Below, piece by piece: positions 34,002 to 43,473 of a stretch of DNA of 64,000 nucleotides. The notes under the pieces are model-generated. The model saw only the letters and a list, made by a program, of their open reading frames with translations, was not told the DNA's origin and did no database searches. Each line of letters starts with the position of its first letter. The stretch's first letter is position 1. The stretch is from NCBI GenBank assembly GCA_964537685.1, contig CAZICM010000042.1, positions 17,584-81,583 of the forward strand, in the 5' to 3' direction. The translations under genes were made by a program, and so were the position numbers. Source of the DNA: CAZICM01 sp964537685 (GTDB lineage: Bacteria > Myxococcota_A > Polyangia > Polyangiales > Polyangiaceae).

Positions 34002-36092
34002 CTACGGGGCATTTTTTCGGAGGCGGGGGGGCAGCGCTTCATCCGCAAGCCGATCGGCGAATTCTTGGAGCGGCATCGCGCCCAAATCTTTGTTGAGATC
34101 GCGCGAGCGCGGGGCAACTTTGCGTTCGGCGGCCTCGCGATCTCCAACGACGACGACATAGGGGACGCGCATCAGACGGGCTGAGCGTATTTTTGCGCCG
34201 AGCTTATCCGCGCTTAAATCGGCCTTGGCGCGAAGCCCTTTGGAACGGAGAAGCGCAATGACTTCGCGGGCATAGTCGCTTTGCTTTTCACTGACCGTCA
34301 CGATGATGGCGTGTTCGGGCGCGAGCCAAACGGGGAACGCGCCGCCGACGTGCTCGAGATAGACCGAGAAAAAGCGCTCGAGCGAGCCCAAGATGGCCCG
34401 GTGAAGCATGACAGGCCGGTGCGATGCGCCATCCTGGCCGACAAATTCAAGGTCAAATCGATCGGGAGCGGCGTAGTCGACTTGAATCGTTCCGAGCTGC
34501 CAACTGCGCTTCAGCGCATCCTCGACGTGGAATTCGAGTTTCGGCCCGTAAAACGCGCCTTCTTCAGGAGCGAGCTCAAAGGGCAACCCGGCGCGCTTGA
34601 GCGCATCGGCCAAAGAAGTCTCTGCGGCATCCCATTGCGCCTCGGTACCGATGCGCTTCTTGGGGCGGGTGGCCAGGCGAATCTCGACCTTCGGGAATTT
34701 AAAGGCGAAATACACTTCATTGAGCAGTGCAATAAACGCTGCAATTTCGTTCTCTAACTGCTCGGGAGCACAGAAGATATGAGCGTCGTCCTGACAGAAG
34801 CTGCGCACGCGGGCGAGGCCGTGAACGACGCCTCCGCGCTCATAGCGGTGCAGTCTTCCAAAGTCCGCCATGCGCCAAGGAAGTTCTCGGTAGCTGCGGC
34901 GTTTCTGGCCGAAAATAAGGCAATGGCTGGGGCAGTTCATTGGTTTGAGCCCCAACTTTTCTAAATTCGTCAGTTGATCGATAACCGCTTCATCGCGCTT
35001 TTCATCGGCTTCTTTGTAGGCGCGGTCGCCATGGCCTTCGGGTGAAACGCCTACCCGCAGCCAAAGCTTGGCTTGATCTAAAAGATCACTTGTGACGGGT
35101 AAGTACATGTTTTCACGGTAGTTTGGCAGGTGGCCGCTGATTTCGAATAAGTGCTTATCGAAGACCTGCGGGGTGATGACTTCCTCGTAGCCGTGGTCGA
35201 CATAGAGCGTTCGCATAAAGCTCACGAGGCCGTTGTAGACCGATGCGCCGCGCGGCAAGAGGAAGGGCATTGCGGGCGCGTACTCGTGGAACATGAAGAG
35301 ATCGAGCTCTTTGCCGAGCTTGCGGTGGTCGCGTTCTTTGGCTTCGGCAAGCAGCTTGAGATGTTCTTCGAGCTCGGCTTGAGTCGGAAATGCCGTGCCG
35401 TAAATGCGCTGGAGCATCGGATTTCGCTCATCGCCGCGCCAATAGGCGCCGGCCACGCTCACCAGTTTCACGGCGCCAATCGCGCCGGTTTTGGGAACGT
35501 GCGGGCCTTCGCACAAGTCGACCCACGCGCAGTTTTCGTCGTTGTGGCGGTAGAGGGAGATCTCTTCGCCCGCGGGAATCGCGTCGATCAGTTCGCGCTT
35601 GTAGGTCTCGCCCATCTTGGCGAAGAGTTCGTGAGCTTGTTCGCGGCTTACAACTTCCCTCGTAAATGCGCGATCGGCCGCGATAATCTCGCGCATCTTG
35701 GCTTCGATGGTCGCGAGGTCCTCGTCGGTAAATGGCCCGGTGGACTTATCGAAGTCGTAATAGAAGCCCGATGCTGTGGCCGGACCGATGGTGACTTTCG
35801 TGCCAGGAAACAAGCGCTGAACGGCATCGGCCATGATGTGCGCCGTCGAATGCCGGATGATGCGCAAGCCATCGGGATCGCCCGCTGAAACAAGCTCGAT
35901 CTTCGTGTCGGGCGTGTGAGTGAAGGGCGTATGCACATCGAGCACTTTGCCGTTCACCTTCGCGCCGACGATCCGTGGATCGGATGCCAGCTTGGCCGCG
36001 AAGAGATCGCGCAGAGTGACTTGGTTTGGGTTCTTGGTTGATTCGTCCGGGCTTGACGAGCCCGGGGCCCCAGAGTCGCCGTTGGGATTCAT
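34002..36092 (-). CDS. thrS: threonyl-tRNA synthetase
   Basis: ThrRS charges tRNA-Thr. The 696-residue protein begins with about 25 disordered residues and then a TGS domain (about 25-90). The editing domain has the HSTAHIMADAV motif (HxxxH), followed by class II catalytic motifs: MNCPSHCLIF with the zinc Cys, YRELPWRMADFGRLHRYERGGVVHGLARVRSF, and a C-terminal anticodon-binding domain (HAIIVTVSEKQSDYAREV, MPYVVVVGDREAAERKV-like). Length fits the family (about 640-690) plus the N-terminal extension. infC lies 166 bases downstream on the same strand, the ancestral order. Confidence 0.96.
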   Translation of the reverse strand: MNPNGDSGAPGSSSPDESTKNPNQVTLRDLFAAKLASDPRIVGAKVNGKVLDVHTPFTHTPDTKIELVSAGDPDGLRIIRHSTAHIMADAVQRLFPGTKVTIGPATASGFYYDFDKSTGPFTDEDLATIEAKMREIIAADRAFTREVVSREQAHELFAKMGETYKRELIDAIPAGEEISLYRHNDENCAWVDLCEGPHVPKTGAIGAVKLVSVAGAYWRGDERNPMLQRIYGTAFPTQAELEEHLKLLAEAKERDHRKLGKELDLFMFHEYAPAMPFLLPRGASVYNGLVSFMRTLYVDHGYEEVITPQVFDKHLFEISGHLPNYRENMYLPVTSDLLDQAKLWLRVGVSPEGHGDRAYKEADEKRDEAVIDQLTNLEKLGLKPMNCPSHCLIFGQKRRSYRELPWRMADFGRLHRYERGGVVHGLARVRSFCQDDAHIFCAPEQLENEIAAFIALLNEVYFAFKFPKVEIRLATRPKKRIGTEAQWDAAETSLADALKRAGLPFELAPEEGAFYGPKLEFHVEDALKRSWQLGTIQVDYAAPDRFDLEFVGQDGASHRPVMLHRAILGSLERFFSVYLEHVGGAFPVWLAPEHAIIVTVSEKQSDYAREVIALLRSKGLRAKADLSADKLGAKIRSARLMRVPYVVVVGDREAAERKVAPRSRDLNKDLGAMPLQEFADRLADEALPPRLRKNAP

Positions 36093-36190
36093 ATCGGCAG
36101 CGTGGTTGTCTTGTATGGGTGTGGGATGAGATTGGGCGGGGAAAGTGCCCGTATTTATGCTTTAGGCATGCGGATTCGCATGCTGGTTTG

Positions 36191-36262
<72 letters not shown>

Positions 36263-36293
36263 GCGTCACTTGTGCGATGTCAAAGTGGCGAGT

Positions 36294-36322
36294 CGGGTAA
36301 CAGTGGCGCGGGATTGTGTCAA
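36294..36322 (-). promoter_or_regulatory. sigma-70-type promoter of tRNA-Val
   Basis: On the minus strand a perfect TTGACA (36322-36317) is followed after 17 bases by TACCCG (36299-36294), about 31 bases before the tRNA. The weak -10 resembles that of the tRNA-Gly promoter (TACCTA). The -35 overlaps the end of the phosphomevalonate kinase gene. Confidence 0.45.
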
Positions 36323-37245
36323 GCGGTGTTTTTTGGGGTTTGGTCCGGGCCGTTTGGGCAATGGGCTCCGCGCGCGGAGATTTGTAGATCCAGCGGCTCT
36401 AATCCAGCGTTGTGAGCAGCGGCGGCAAATGCGGGGGAGGGCGCCCGTTCGGAAACAAAGATGGCGATATCGCCTCCGCCCGCGCCGCTCGGCCCAAAGC
36501 TTGCTCCTTCGCGGCGGGCCCGGTGCACAAGGTCGACAAGAGCGTCGGGAACGATAGGAGCACCTGCTTTTTGGCCCAGTTCCCGAAGTGCCATTTGCTG
36601 GTCAAACAGCGCCGCGCAGAGCATTTCGGGGCGCTGAGCCAGAGCGGCTTGTTCCGAGGCTTGAATCGCTCTCGCCATCAAGGCTTTGTAATCGCCTGGA
36701 TCGCGTGTGGCGAAGGCGCGTACGGCTTTCAGCATTCCGCTGGTTTCCGAAGCGGTCGCGCTTGAAAATACGTGTATGCGGGTGCCCTCCGGCAGGCTGT
36801 GCGGCTGAACGTCCAAGCTGTTGGAAGAGCTTAGGCGGCAGAGCAAAACACCTCCAAAGACGCTCGCCGCAACATCGACGCCGCTGCCTCCGCCCTGCGC
36901 CGTCCGATGCGCCGCCAGGGCCTGATCAAACCATGCGGAAAGAGAAAGCGTGGGTGAGCAGGCGGCTATGGACGCGACCAAAATTGCCGCGCTCGATCCA
37001 AGGCCGAGCTTGCGCGTAGAGCCGTCTTTTCCCGCGGGAGTCCGGAGCGCCGATGCATCAAAGCCTGGAGCCTGAAGCAGATATCCAGCCGATAGAGCGG
37101 CCTGCACTTCAGCGGTAACAAATGGCGGCGATTGGGATGTGTCCGCGATGGCGTAACGATCGACGGCGCTCACGATGGCAGGGGCTCCGGCGAGTACGGC
37201 ATACGCTCCGGAAATAACCAATTTCCCAGGTGCTTTTGCGATCAT
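36319..37245 (-). CDS. phosphomevalonate kinase (GHMP family)
   Basis: This 308-residue GHMP kinase has APGKLVISGAYAVLAGAPAIV at the N-terminus, the ATP loop KLGLGSSAAILVAS, a GGGSGVDVAASVFGGVL block and the C-terminal PSGAGGGDIAIFV motif. These, particularly GAYAVL and the SGVDVA block, fit phosphomevalonate kinase, which phosphorylates mevalonate-5-phosphate. It overlaps the mvaD stop by ATGA, so it is the third gene of the mevalonate operon, and it completes mevalonate to IPP within three genes. Galactokinase or homoserine kinase can be set aside from the context. Confidence 0.88.
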   Translation of the reverse strand: MIAKAPGKLVISGAYAVLAGAPAIVSAVDRYAIADTSQSPPFVTAEVQAALSAGYLLQAPGFDASALRTPAGKDGSTRKLGLGSSAAILVASIAACSPTLSLSAWFDQALAAHRTAQGGGSGVDVAASVFGGVLLCRLSSSNSLDVQPHSLPEGTRIHVFSSATASETSGMLKAVRAFATRDPGDYKALMARAIQASEQAALAQRPEMLCAALFDQQMALRELGQKAGAPIVPDALVDLVHRARREGASFGPSGAGGGDIAIFVSERAPSPAFAAAAHNAGLEPLDLQISARGAHCPNGPDQTPKNTA

Positions 37246-38276
37246 GCCTGCGTTGCCCGGGCTCCGTCGCCCGGTCTTGCGGAGATGGTCCGGAGCACGC
37301 CAGGCGTGGCGACCAGGGCCCGGGTCACGGCAGCCTCGTGCTCGGGGGTCGTCAGCACCTTCACATGAGGTCCGGCATCGATCGTAAAAAATGCGGGAAC
37401 CCCCTGTTTTCTAAGCGCCCGCACTTCTTCGATGACGCGCACGGTCGCGCCTGTCCAATAGACAACACCGGGCTCGGCCGCGAGCGCCGCCGCATGCATA
37501 CGAAGCGCGCTCGTTTCGGCGGCTGCTCCAAGCGCATCAAAATCCCGCTTCAACAGGGCATCGCGAATGATGCCGAACAGGGCAGGGGCCGTTTCAACCC
37601 ATGCTGGGTAGTACACGCTGGTCCGTGCGGTGTGGAGCATGCCTTCCGACGATCCAATGTCTTTAGGGCCTTCGCGTGTGACGGCAACGACCAAGCGAAG
37701 CGGAAGATGTTCCGCGCTGACAAGCGGTGATGCGCACAGGAATTCCTCGCCTTGATTTCCGGCAGGAAGCTCGACGTAGCCGCCAAAGAGGGAACGGGCC
37801 GACGATACAGATGTGCGCCTGGCCAAATCGCTGAGCGTGGATGCGGAGAGCTCGAGTTTGGCTGCGGCGGCGCCTGCTACGGCAAGAGCCGCAAAGGCCG
37901 ATGCGCTCGAGGCAAGGCCGGATGCCGTTGGAAAATCGTTGCGGCTGGTGACATGCGCTCGATGCGAAATCCCCGCTTTTTCCCGAAGACGGTTGAGAAG
38001 CCCGCTCACGCGCTTTAGGGCGCCTTCTCCCGTGGGAAGCACAACGGGTCGGGGTGAAGCGCCGCTTTCTCCTTCGGGCACGGACAGTCCGTAGAGTTCA
38101 AATGCATCGTGATTTAAAGCGGGATCGAAGCGTACTGTCGTTACAGTGCTCATACCCGCGAGCGTGACGGACAAGCTGGGCACAGCGGGAAGATTGTGGC
38201 CGAAGTCTCGTTTTCCCCAGTATTTGGCGAGGGCAATATTGGGATGAGCAATGGCCGTGGATTGAGCAGCGGGCAT
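37242..38276 (-). CDS. mvaD: diphosphomevalonate decarboxylase
   Basis: MvaD converts mevalonate-5-diphosphate to isopentenyl diphosphate with ATP. The 344-residue protein has AHPNIALAKYWGKRD near the N-terminus, PSLSVTL, the SRNDFPTASGLASSASAFAALA ATP loop, RRTSVSSARSLFGGYVEL with the catalytic-site Ser/Arg/Asp-type region, and FTIDAGPHVKVLT. Start 38276 is chosen because the family sequence begins there and GAAAGG lies nine bases upstream; an upstream in-frame extension overlaps the preceding gene and is not protein-like. It sits 19 bases after the fusion gene and overlaps the phosphomevalonate kinase gene. Confidence 0.94.
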   Translation of the reverse strand: MPAAQSTAIAHPNIALAKYWGKRDFGHNLPAVPSLSVTLAGMSTVTTVRFDPALNHDAFELYGLSVPEGESGASPRPVVLPTGEGALKRVSGLLNRLREKAGISHRAHVTSRNDFPTASGLASSASAFAALAVAGAAAAKLELSASTLSDLARRTSVSSARSLFGGYVELPAGNQGEEFLCASPLVSAEHLPLRLVVAVTREGPKDIGSSEGMLHTARTSVYYPAWVETAPALFGIIRDALLKRDFDALGAAAETSALRMHAAALAAEPGVVYWTGATVRVIEEVRALRKQGVPAFFTIDAGPHVKVLTTPEHEAAVTRALVATPGVLRTISARPGDGARATQA

Positions 38277-38295
38277 CGGCGCAAACCTTTCTGTT

Positions 38296-40512
38296 TTATG
38301 AGCTGGGACAAGAGGCTCCGGCGCTGTGCCGATCGACGCCTGCCTGTGCGATAAAACCTGTAAATCCTTCGGCTTTCCATGCGGCAAGGATAGTGGCGGC
38401 CACATCGCCGGGTTGTCCCGCGCCCGCTTCACCGCTGGGAAGAAGGGCAATGACCGAACCTCCTCCGCCCGAGCCAGTCAGCTTTGCGCCCAGCGCTCCC
38501 GCTTCACGGGCCAGCGCGCACATCCGTTCGATCGCTTCGGTCGACACCATCAGGCCCGCGAGCAGCATTTGATTGAGGTCCATCAGTTTACCAAAAGCTT
38601 GTAAATCCCAGTCGGACAGTGCGCGGGCGGCGTTTTCGACCAAGGCCGAGATGGCGGCCACGTTTCGGTCCACAAGGGCGGGATTGCGCGATTTCAGGCG
38701 CGCGACTCCATCGACCATCGCCTTGGTCGATGCGGATTCACCGCTCCAGCCAATGCATAGGTGAATAGGCGCGTGGGGCCGGATGACCCGAATGCCTTCG
38801 TTTTTCGAGAAGCGGAGAAAGCCTCCCCGCATTGCGGCTGCGGTATCGACGCCTGAAGGATTGCCGTGGAACACGCGCTCCCAGGCGGTCGCCCGCGCAA
38901 GGACTTGAGCTTCATTTTCCGGGGTTTGAGCATCCCGGTTCAATGCTTCGACGGCTCGCGCGATAGCGACGCCAAGCGCGGCCGAGCTTCCCAGTCCTCC
39001 TCCAATCGGCAGTTGGGTTGTGGCTTGAACCAATACGGGCGATGCGAGAGGCAATTCACCGATCAGGGCTTTAAACGCCTGGGTCACAGCATCTTCGCTT
39101 TGTCCGTCTCTGCGGATCGATGGATCCAATTGAAGCTCCGATACCATCGGTCCGCGCCCATGCTGAGCCACAGCATGCGCGCCAATGGATAGCCCTGCGG
39201 CGAGGGCGGGAGCTCCGTACACGACAGCGTGTTCGCCGAGCAGGATCACTTTTCCAAAAGCCCGGCCCTCAAACAGGGCTCGTTCGTTTTGTGGCCCGGA
39301 GCCTTGGTTTGAAGGTGTTTGAGGAAGCGCAGAAGCAATCTGTTCCGAGCCTCCCGATGCAAGAGCAAGCCGGCTTTGGTCTTGGTGCCGATCGCGATCC
39401 ATACGAAGCGCCGCCGCTGCTCCCGCTAAAATCTCCCGCGCTTGGGTATCGAGGGGCAGAGCCAGAGCGAGCGATTCCGCTTCGGAGCACAGCAGTTTCA
39501 GCCTTGTTTCTACGGCATTTCGAGCACCACAGGCTTCAATCGCGGCAGCCGTTTCTTTCAAGTTTTGTAAGCTGGCATCGGCCGCGCCGAATACCCGCGC
39601 GAGCAGCTCCTTGCCTTGGGCATCCAGCCTGGATTCAGCTTCTGCGATAAGCGCCGTCTTCTTCCCCGCCCGTAGATCGCTCCCCTCGGGTTTTCCGGTT
39701 TGCTTTGTTGTGCCGTACATCCCCAAAAGGTCGTCCCGAAGCTGGAAAGCCACACCCATGGGCCGCGCATACGCCTCGAGAGCATGCAGCACAGAAGCAT
39801 CGGCGCCTGCGAGCGTCGCGCCCAGCAGCAAAGGGCCGCGCACCGTGTACGAACCTGTCTTGAGCGTATGCATCATCTCGACATCGGAAGCCCTTCCGAG
39901 CATGTCGAGCTGCTGGCCGATCACGACATCGTTATGAACCTTGGAGAAGAGCTGAATCGCCTTTACTGCGCGATCGGCCGCAACCTTGGCCGAGGCGAGC
40001 GTATGAACGGCGAGGCCCCACAAATAATCGCCGGCGAGAATGGCCGACGATGCGCCTAGATGTTCGTTGCCAAAGAGCTGAATCAGCGCAGCATGCGCGC
40101 TTGGACCGCCCCGGCGCTCCAAATCGCCATCCATCCAGTCGTCTTGAATGAGCAGATACGCCTGCAAAAGCTCCAGGGCGAGCCCTGCATCCAGAGCCGG
40201 TTCCATATCGGCTTCCGGCGAAACCCCTTGATACGCAACGGCGCACAGCGCAGCCCGGAATCGCTTTCCGCCCCGCAGTGCAAGATCTTTTCCTGCGCCG
40301 AGCATCGCCTTCACATCGGCGCCATAGCGTTCCGCATCGGCGATTTCCGCTGTTAACAACACATGAAGGCGTTCATCGATCTGAGCGCGGATGCACTCGA
40401 GAAATTCAAGAAAAGGATTGGCAGCAAGGGTTCCATCGCTTGGACCGGCCAGTGCTGAACGCGATTTCACATCGGCGGCAGGGTTTGAGGCAGGGGAATT
40501 TCGTAAACCCAT
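38296..40512 (-). CDS. polyprenyl diphosphate synthase-mevalonate kinase fusion
   Basis: This 738-residue protein joins two isoprenoid enzymes. Residues about 30-370 are a trans-prenyl diphosphate synthase: GGKRFRAALC, first Asp-rich motif DDWMD at 124-128, KTGSYTVRGPLLLGA and second motif QLRDDLLGMYG. Residues about 411-738 are a mevalonate kinase: FGKVILLGEHAVVYGAPALA, ATP loop PIGGGLGSSAALGVA, HGNPSGVDTAAAMRGG and KLTGSGGGGSVIAL. A Ser/Gln-rich linker of about 40 residues joins them, and the frame is continuous. The fusion would couple the first ATP step of the lower mevalonate pathway with prenyl chain synthesis (FPP or GGPP). It is the first gene of the operon. No Shine-Dalgarno is visible, and the predicted transcript leader is short. 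Confidence 0.92.
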   Translation of the reverse strand: MGLRNSPASNPAADVKSRSALAGPSDGTLAANPFLEFLECIRAQIDERLHVLLTAEIADAERYGADVKAMLGAGKDLALRGGKRFRAALCAVAYQGVSPEADMEPALDAGLALELLQAYLLIQDDWMDGDLERRGGPSAHAALIQLFGNEHLGASSAILAGDYLWGLAVHTLASAKVAADRAVKAIQLFSKVHNDVVIGQQLDMLGRASDVEMMHTLKTGSYTVRGPLLLGATLAGADASVLHALEAYARPMGVAFQLRDDLLGMYGTTKQTGKPEGSDLRAGKKTALIAEAESRLDAQGKELLARVFGAADASLQNLKETAAAIEACGARNAVETRLKLLCSEAESLALALPLDTQAREILAGAAAALRMDRDRHQDQSRLALASGGSEQIASALPQTPSNQGSGPQNERALFEGRAFGKVILLGEHAVVYGAPALAAGLSIGAHAVAQHGRGPMVSELQLDPSIRRDGQSEDAVTQAFKALIGELPLASPVLVQATTQLPIGGGLGSSAALGVAIARAVEALNRDAQTPENEAQVLARATAWERVFHGNPSGVDTAAAMRGGFLRFSKNEGIRVIRPHAPIHLCIGWSGESASTKAMVDGVARLKSRNPALVDRNVAAISALVENAARALSDWDLQAFGKLMDLNQMLLAGLMVSTEAIERMCALAREAGALGAKLTGSGGGGSVIALLPSGEAGAGQPGDVAATILAAWKAEGFTGFIAQAGVDRHSAGASCPSS

Positions 40513-40527
40513 TCGATTGAGAACGAC

Positions 40528-40556
40528 CGTATATTGGCCGTGTTTTTAGAGGTCAA
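40528..40556 (-). promoter_or_regulatory. promoter of the mevalonate operon
   Basis: Minus-strand TTGACC (40556-40551), 17-base spacer, TATACG (40533-40528). Transcription would begin about 9 bases before the ATG at 40512, which agrees with the absence of a Shine-Dalgarno and suggests a near-leaderless message. Confidence 0.5.
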
Positions 40557-40595
40557 ACTTATGCAGGGAAAATCCAAACACGCATCATAAGCATC

Positions 40596-40601
40596 TATAA
40601 T
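40596..40601 (+). promoter_or_regulatory. -10 element of the 40638 kinase gene
   Basis: A perfect TATAAT lies 36 bases before the kinase ATG. The sequence at the -35 distance (TCCAAA) is poor, so the promoter may need an activator. GAGAGG lies about 12 bases before the ATG. Confidence 0.45.
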
Positions 40602-40637
40602 TGGCGCCTTTGCGCGAGAGAGAGGTACGCACCATCC

Positions 40638-42179
40638 ATGGCCATCTGCCCTGCCTGTCACACACGCTATGAAAACGAGATCGCCGTGTGCGCACGGGAC
40701 GGCCAGACCCTCGTGCCCGACGAGGTATTCGCAAGCGGAGAACCCGAGCTCGCAGAAGGCCAAATGGTCGGCGAATACCGTATTTCGCACAAACTCGGCG
40801 AGGGCAGCTTTGGCAGCGTCTACCGCGCCGTGCATCCCCTCATAGGCAAAACGGCGGCCATTAAAGTCTTAAACCGCCAATACTCTTCAAGCCCGCCCAT
40901 GGTCTCCCGCTTTATCGCCGAGGCCCGCGCAGTGAATCAAATCCGCCACCGCAATATCATCGATATTTTTTCGTTTGGAGCGCTCGAAGACGGACGGCAG
41001 TTCTATGTGATGGAGCTGCTCGATGGCATGACCTGCGATGCCTATCTCGCGCAGCAAGGCCGGCTTAAGCCCGAGCAGGCAATCGCTATCCTGAGAGGCG
41101 TTGCCCGGGCGCTCGACGCGGCACACGGAGCGGGCATCATTCATCGCGATCTCAAGCCCGAAAATATCTTTTTGGTCTTCGATGAAGACGTGGGGATCTT
41201 TCCCAAGCTGCTCGATTTTGGCATTGCCAAATTGATGGGCGACACAGCGCTTCCAGGCTTTAAAACCCGCACGGGAACGCCGATGGGCACGCCCGATTAT
41301 ATGTCTCCCGAGCAGTGCCGCGGAAAGAACGTCGACTACAGAACAGACATCTATTCGTTTGGCGCGCTCGTTTACAAAATGCTGACGGGCAGCGTTCCTT
41401 TTCAGGGTGAGGATGTGATGGAAATCCTCATGAAACACCTAAATGAAAAGGCCCGGCCTCTTTCGGAGCTATGCCCAGATCTTCCCGATGCGCTGAACGC
41501 ACCCGTGCTCGCGATGCTTGAAAAAGAGCCGAATGCGCGGCCTTCATCCGCCGGCGCGGCCATGGATGCGCTCATAAAAGCGGCCGGTGATGCAGGCATT
41601 TCGGTACCAGCGGGTCCTGCCGTGTTGGCGTCTTCTCCGCCTGTGATCCGGCCATCCTCGGGCGGCCTAGCCAAGAATGCATCGGCCGAAACAGACGCCG
41701 CATTTTCGCAGGCCAAAACCATGGCTTTGCCCACGGGCGACAACGATTCTCAGATCAGCCATCCCACGCTTCCCAAGCCGGCGCTGTCCAAACGATGGCT
41801 TGGTTTGGCTGTGTTCTGTGCGCTCGCGTTGGGGGCGGTAGGGGCGCTGTTGATTTTTTCGAAACCATCATCCAGCGAAGCCTCTGATTCCGAGCTCCGA
41901 AATGAAGCGTCGATTTCATCGAAAGCCGCTGCCCCCGCCATGCCTACACCTGGCCTGGCCGCATCGCCTTCGGCGCTTTCCGTGCTTCCCGCCGAAAGCG
42001 CACCCGCTCCACAGCCTTCCGCCGCTCCCTCCGCTGCTGTTTCGCTAAAAGCACCTGACGCAGCCGCCCCGAAGAGCAGCAGCAGCACCGCCGTGAAACC
42101 GGCTGAATCCAAGGCTCCCACGGTTAAAAAGCCCGAACCAAAATCGACCGTGTCCACCAATCCGGATTTGGATTTTTAA
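40638..42179 (+). CDS. transmembrane Ser/Thr protein kinase with N-terminal zinc-ribbon-like motif
   Basis: This is a 513-residue kinase. The N-terminus (MAICPACHTRYENE...CARDGQTL) resembles a zinc ribbon in which the last metal position is unclear. The kinase domain spans about 48-310: GEGSFGSVYRA, AIKVLN, HRDLKPENIFLV, DFGIAKLM and DYMSPEQC, all intact. One membrane helix at about 386-407 is followed by a roughly 105-residue Ala/Pro/Ser-rich tail outside the membrane, without a recognisable sensor domain. It is divergent from the mevalonate operon (126-base gap) and converges on hemW. No partner gene is obvious. Confidence 0.92.
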   Translation: MAICPACHTRYENEIAVCARDGQTLVPDEVFASGEPELAEGQMVGEYRISHKLGEGSFGSVYRAVHPLIGKTAAIKVLNRQYSSSPPMVSRFIAEARAVNQIRHRNIIDIFSFGALEDGRQFYVMELLDGMTCDAYLAQQGRLKPEQAIAILRGVARALDAAHGAGIIHRDLKPENIFLVFDEDVGIFPKLLDFGIAKLMGDTALPGFKTRTGTPMGTPDYMSPEQCRGKNVDYRTDIYSFGALVYKMLTGSVPFQGEDVMEILMKHLNEKARPLSELCPDLPDALNAPVLAMLEKEPNARPSSAGAAMDALIKAAGDAGISVPAGPAVLASSPPVIRPSSGGLAKNASAETDAAFSQAKTMALPTGDNDSQISHPTLPKPALSKRWLGLAVFCALALGAVGALLIFSKPSSSEASDSELRNEASISSKAAAPAMPTPGLAASPSALSVLPAESAPAPQPSAAPSAAVSLKAPDAAAPKSSSSTAVKPAESKAPTVKKPEPKSTVSTNPDLDF

Positions 42180-42209
42180 CATCCAGCCCGCCGCGGCACA
42201 CCAAGCGTT

Positions 42210-43385
42210 TCAGAACAGATCGGCGGCAATTCCATCGGTAAAGATCCAAGCCTTTCGGGCGATGCAAATACGCTGGCCATCCCGCTCGAGCTTGCCTGCC
42301 TTCTCCAAGCGATCGGCCTGCCGCCGCCGCGAAGGTGTCCACGCCTGAAGTCCAAGCTCCTCCGCAGCCGCCTCGAGATTCAGCCCATCTCTAAGCCGAA
42401 GACCCAGCATGATCCGCTCGCGGAGGCGGGTCTCAGGCGACAGTTTTTCCTCGGTCGCCATAGGCAACCGGCCCGACGAAACCAGGCTCGTGTACCGCTC
42501 GGGAACCGTCGCATTGCGGTAACGCAGCGCATGGCCCGCCTTGGAATCGCTCAGCGTTCCAAAGGCGGCGCAGCCCAGCCCCAAATAATCATCGCCCCTC
42601 CAATACCCGAGATTGTGCTGGGACATCTCACCTGGCCGGGCATAATTCGAAATTTCATAGTGTATAAATCCCAATTGACTAAGTTTTTCATCAATTGCAA
42701 AGAATGATTCGACCATTGCATCATCGCTTGCGATAGGAAGCCGTCCCCGCCTTGAAAGCTCGCCGAATTCGGTTCCTGCTTCGATGGTCAGATTGTACGC
42801 GGACACATGCCCAACACCTGTATGGGCGATCGTCCCGGCTTCTTCCGCGGCCATTTCTGGCGTCTGTTCCGAGCCGCCCGCGACCGCATAAATAAAATCG
42901 CCGCTCACCCTTGGAATCTTGGATGAAAGAGCCGCTCTCAGCGCGGAAAGACCGCCATTTTGATCGTGAAGGCGTCCTAAAAAAGAAAGCCTTTTCTCGT
43001 TCAACCCTTGCACGCCGATACTCAGCCGGTTGACGCCCACATCCTTTAGTTCCTTTGCCTTGGCTTCATCGAGCGAGCTGGGATTACATTCAACCGTAAT
43101 TTCAATAAAATCGCTTGTATTGCCACCGGCCAACTCGAGCACCCGTCCAAGCACGCGCCCAAGCTCTTCCGAGGCCCACAAAGACGGTGTTCCTCCGCCG
43201 AAGAACACGCTGCTCAATTGCCTATGTTCAAAGGCGCCGGCCCGCATGGACAGCTCGGCGAGTACGGCGTCGGCGTAGCCTTTATGATCGATTTCGGCCC
43301 GCTCTTTCGCAAACGAAACGAAGTCGCAATAAGGGCATTTGCGCAGGCAGTACGGAAAATGAATGTAAACGCCAAAAGGCTTCAT
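42210..43385 (-). CDS. hemW: radical SAM haem chaperone HemW (HemN-like)
   Basis: The 391-residue protein begins with GVYIHFPYCLRKCPYCDF, whose CxxxCxxC binds the radical-SAM 4Fe-4S cluster. SSVFFGGGTPSLW, VECNPSS, RLSIGVQGLNEKRL and the HNLGYWRGDDYLGLGCAAFG block are standard for the HemW/HemN family. Length and the lack of the extra N-terminal HemN segment favour HemW, which inserts haem into respiratory proteins, over oxygen-independent coproporphyrinogen oxidase. I use ATG 43385; the TTG four codons upstream is less likely. It is divergent from spoT/rel. Confidence 0.88.
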   Translation of the reverse strand: MKPFGVYIHFPYCLRKCPYCDFVSFAKERAEIDHKGYADAVLAELSMRAGAFEHRQLSSVFFGGGTPSLWASEELGRVLGRVLELAGGNTSDFIEITVECNPSSLDEAKAKELKDVGVNRLSIGVQGLNEKRLSFLGRLHDQNGGLSALRAALSSKIPRVSGDFIYAVAGGSEQTPEMAAEEAGTIAHTGVGHVSAYNLTIEAGTEFGELSRRGRLPIASDDAMVESFFAIDEKLSQLGFIHYEISNYARPGEMSQHNLGYWRGDDYLGLGCAAFGTLSDSKAGHALRYRNATVPERYTSLVSSGRLPMATEEKLSPETRLRERIMLGLRLRDGLNLEAAAEELGLQAWTPSRRRQADRLEKAGKLERDGQRICIARKAWIFTDGIAADLF

Positions 43386-43473
43386 AAGAATGAACAAGAT
43401 CGGTTGGATGACACGCCGCTAATTGCGGCCCTACAAAACCAGTGTTAGCGTGATTTTGCCTAATCGGCGGACT

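Noticed and set aside
37242..38450. Longer form of diphosphomevalonate decarboxylase starting at 38450
   Set aside because: The extra 58 residues overlap the mevalonate kinase coding region, are not protein-like, and the ATG at 38276 has a good ribosome site and matches the family start.
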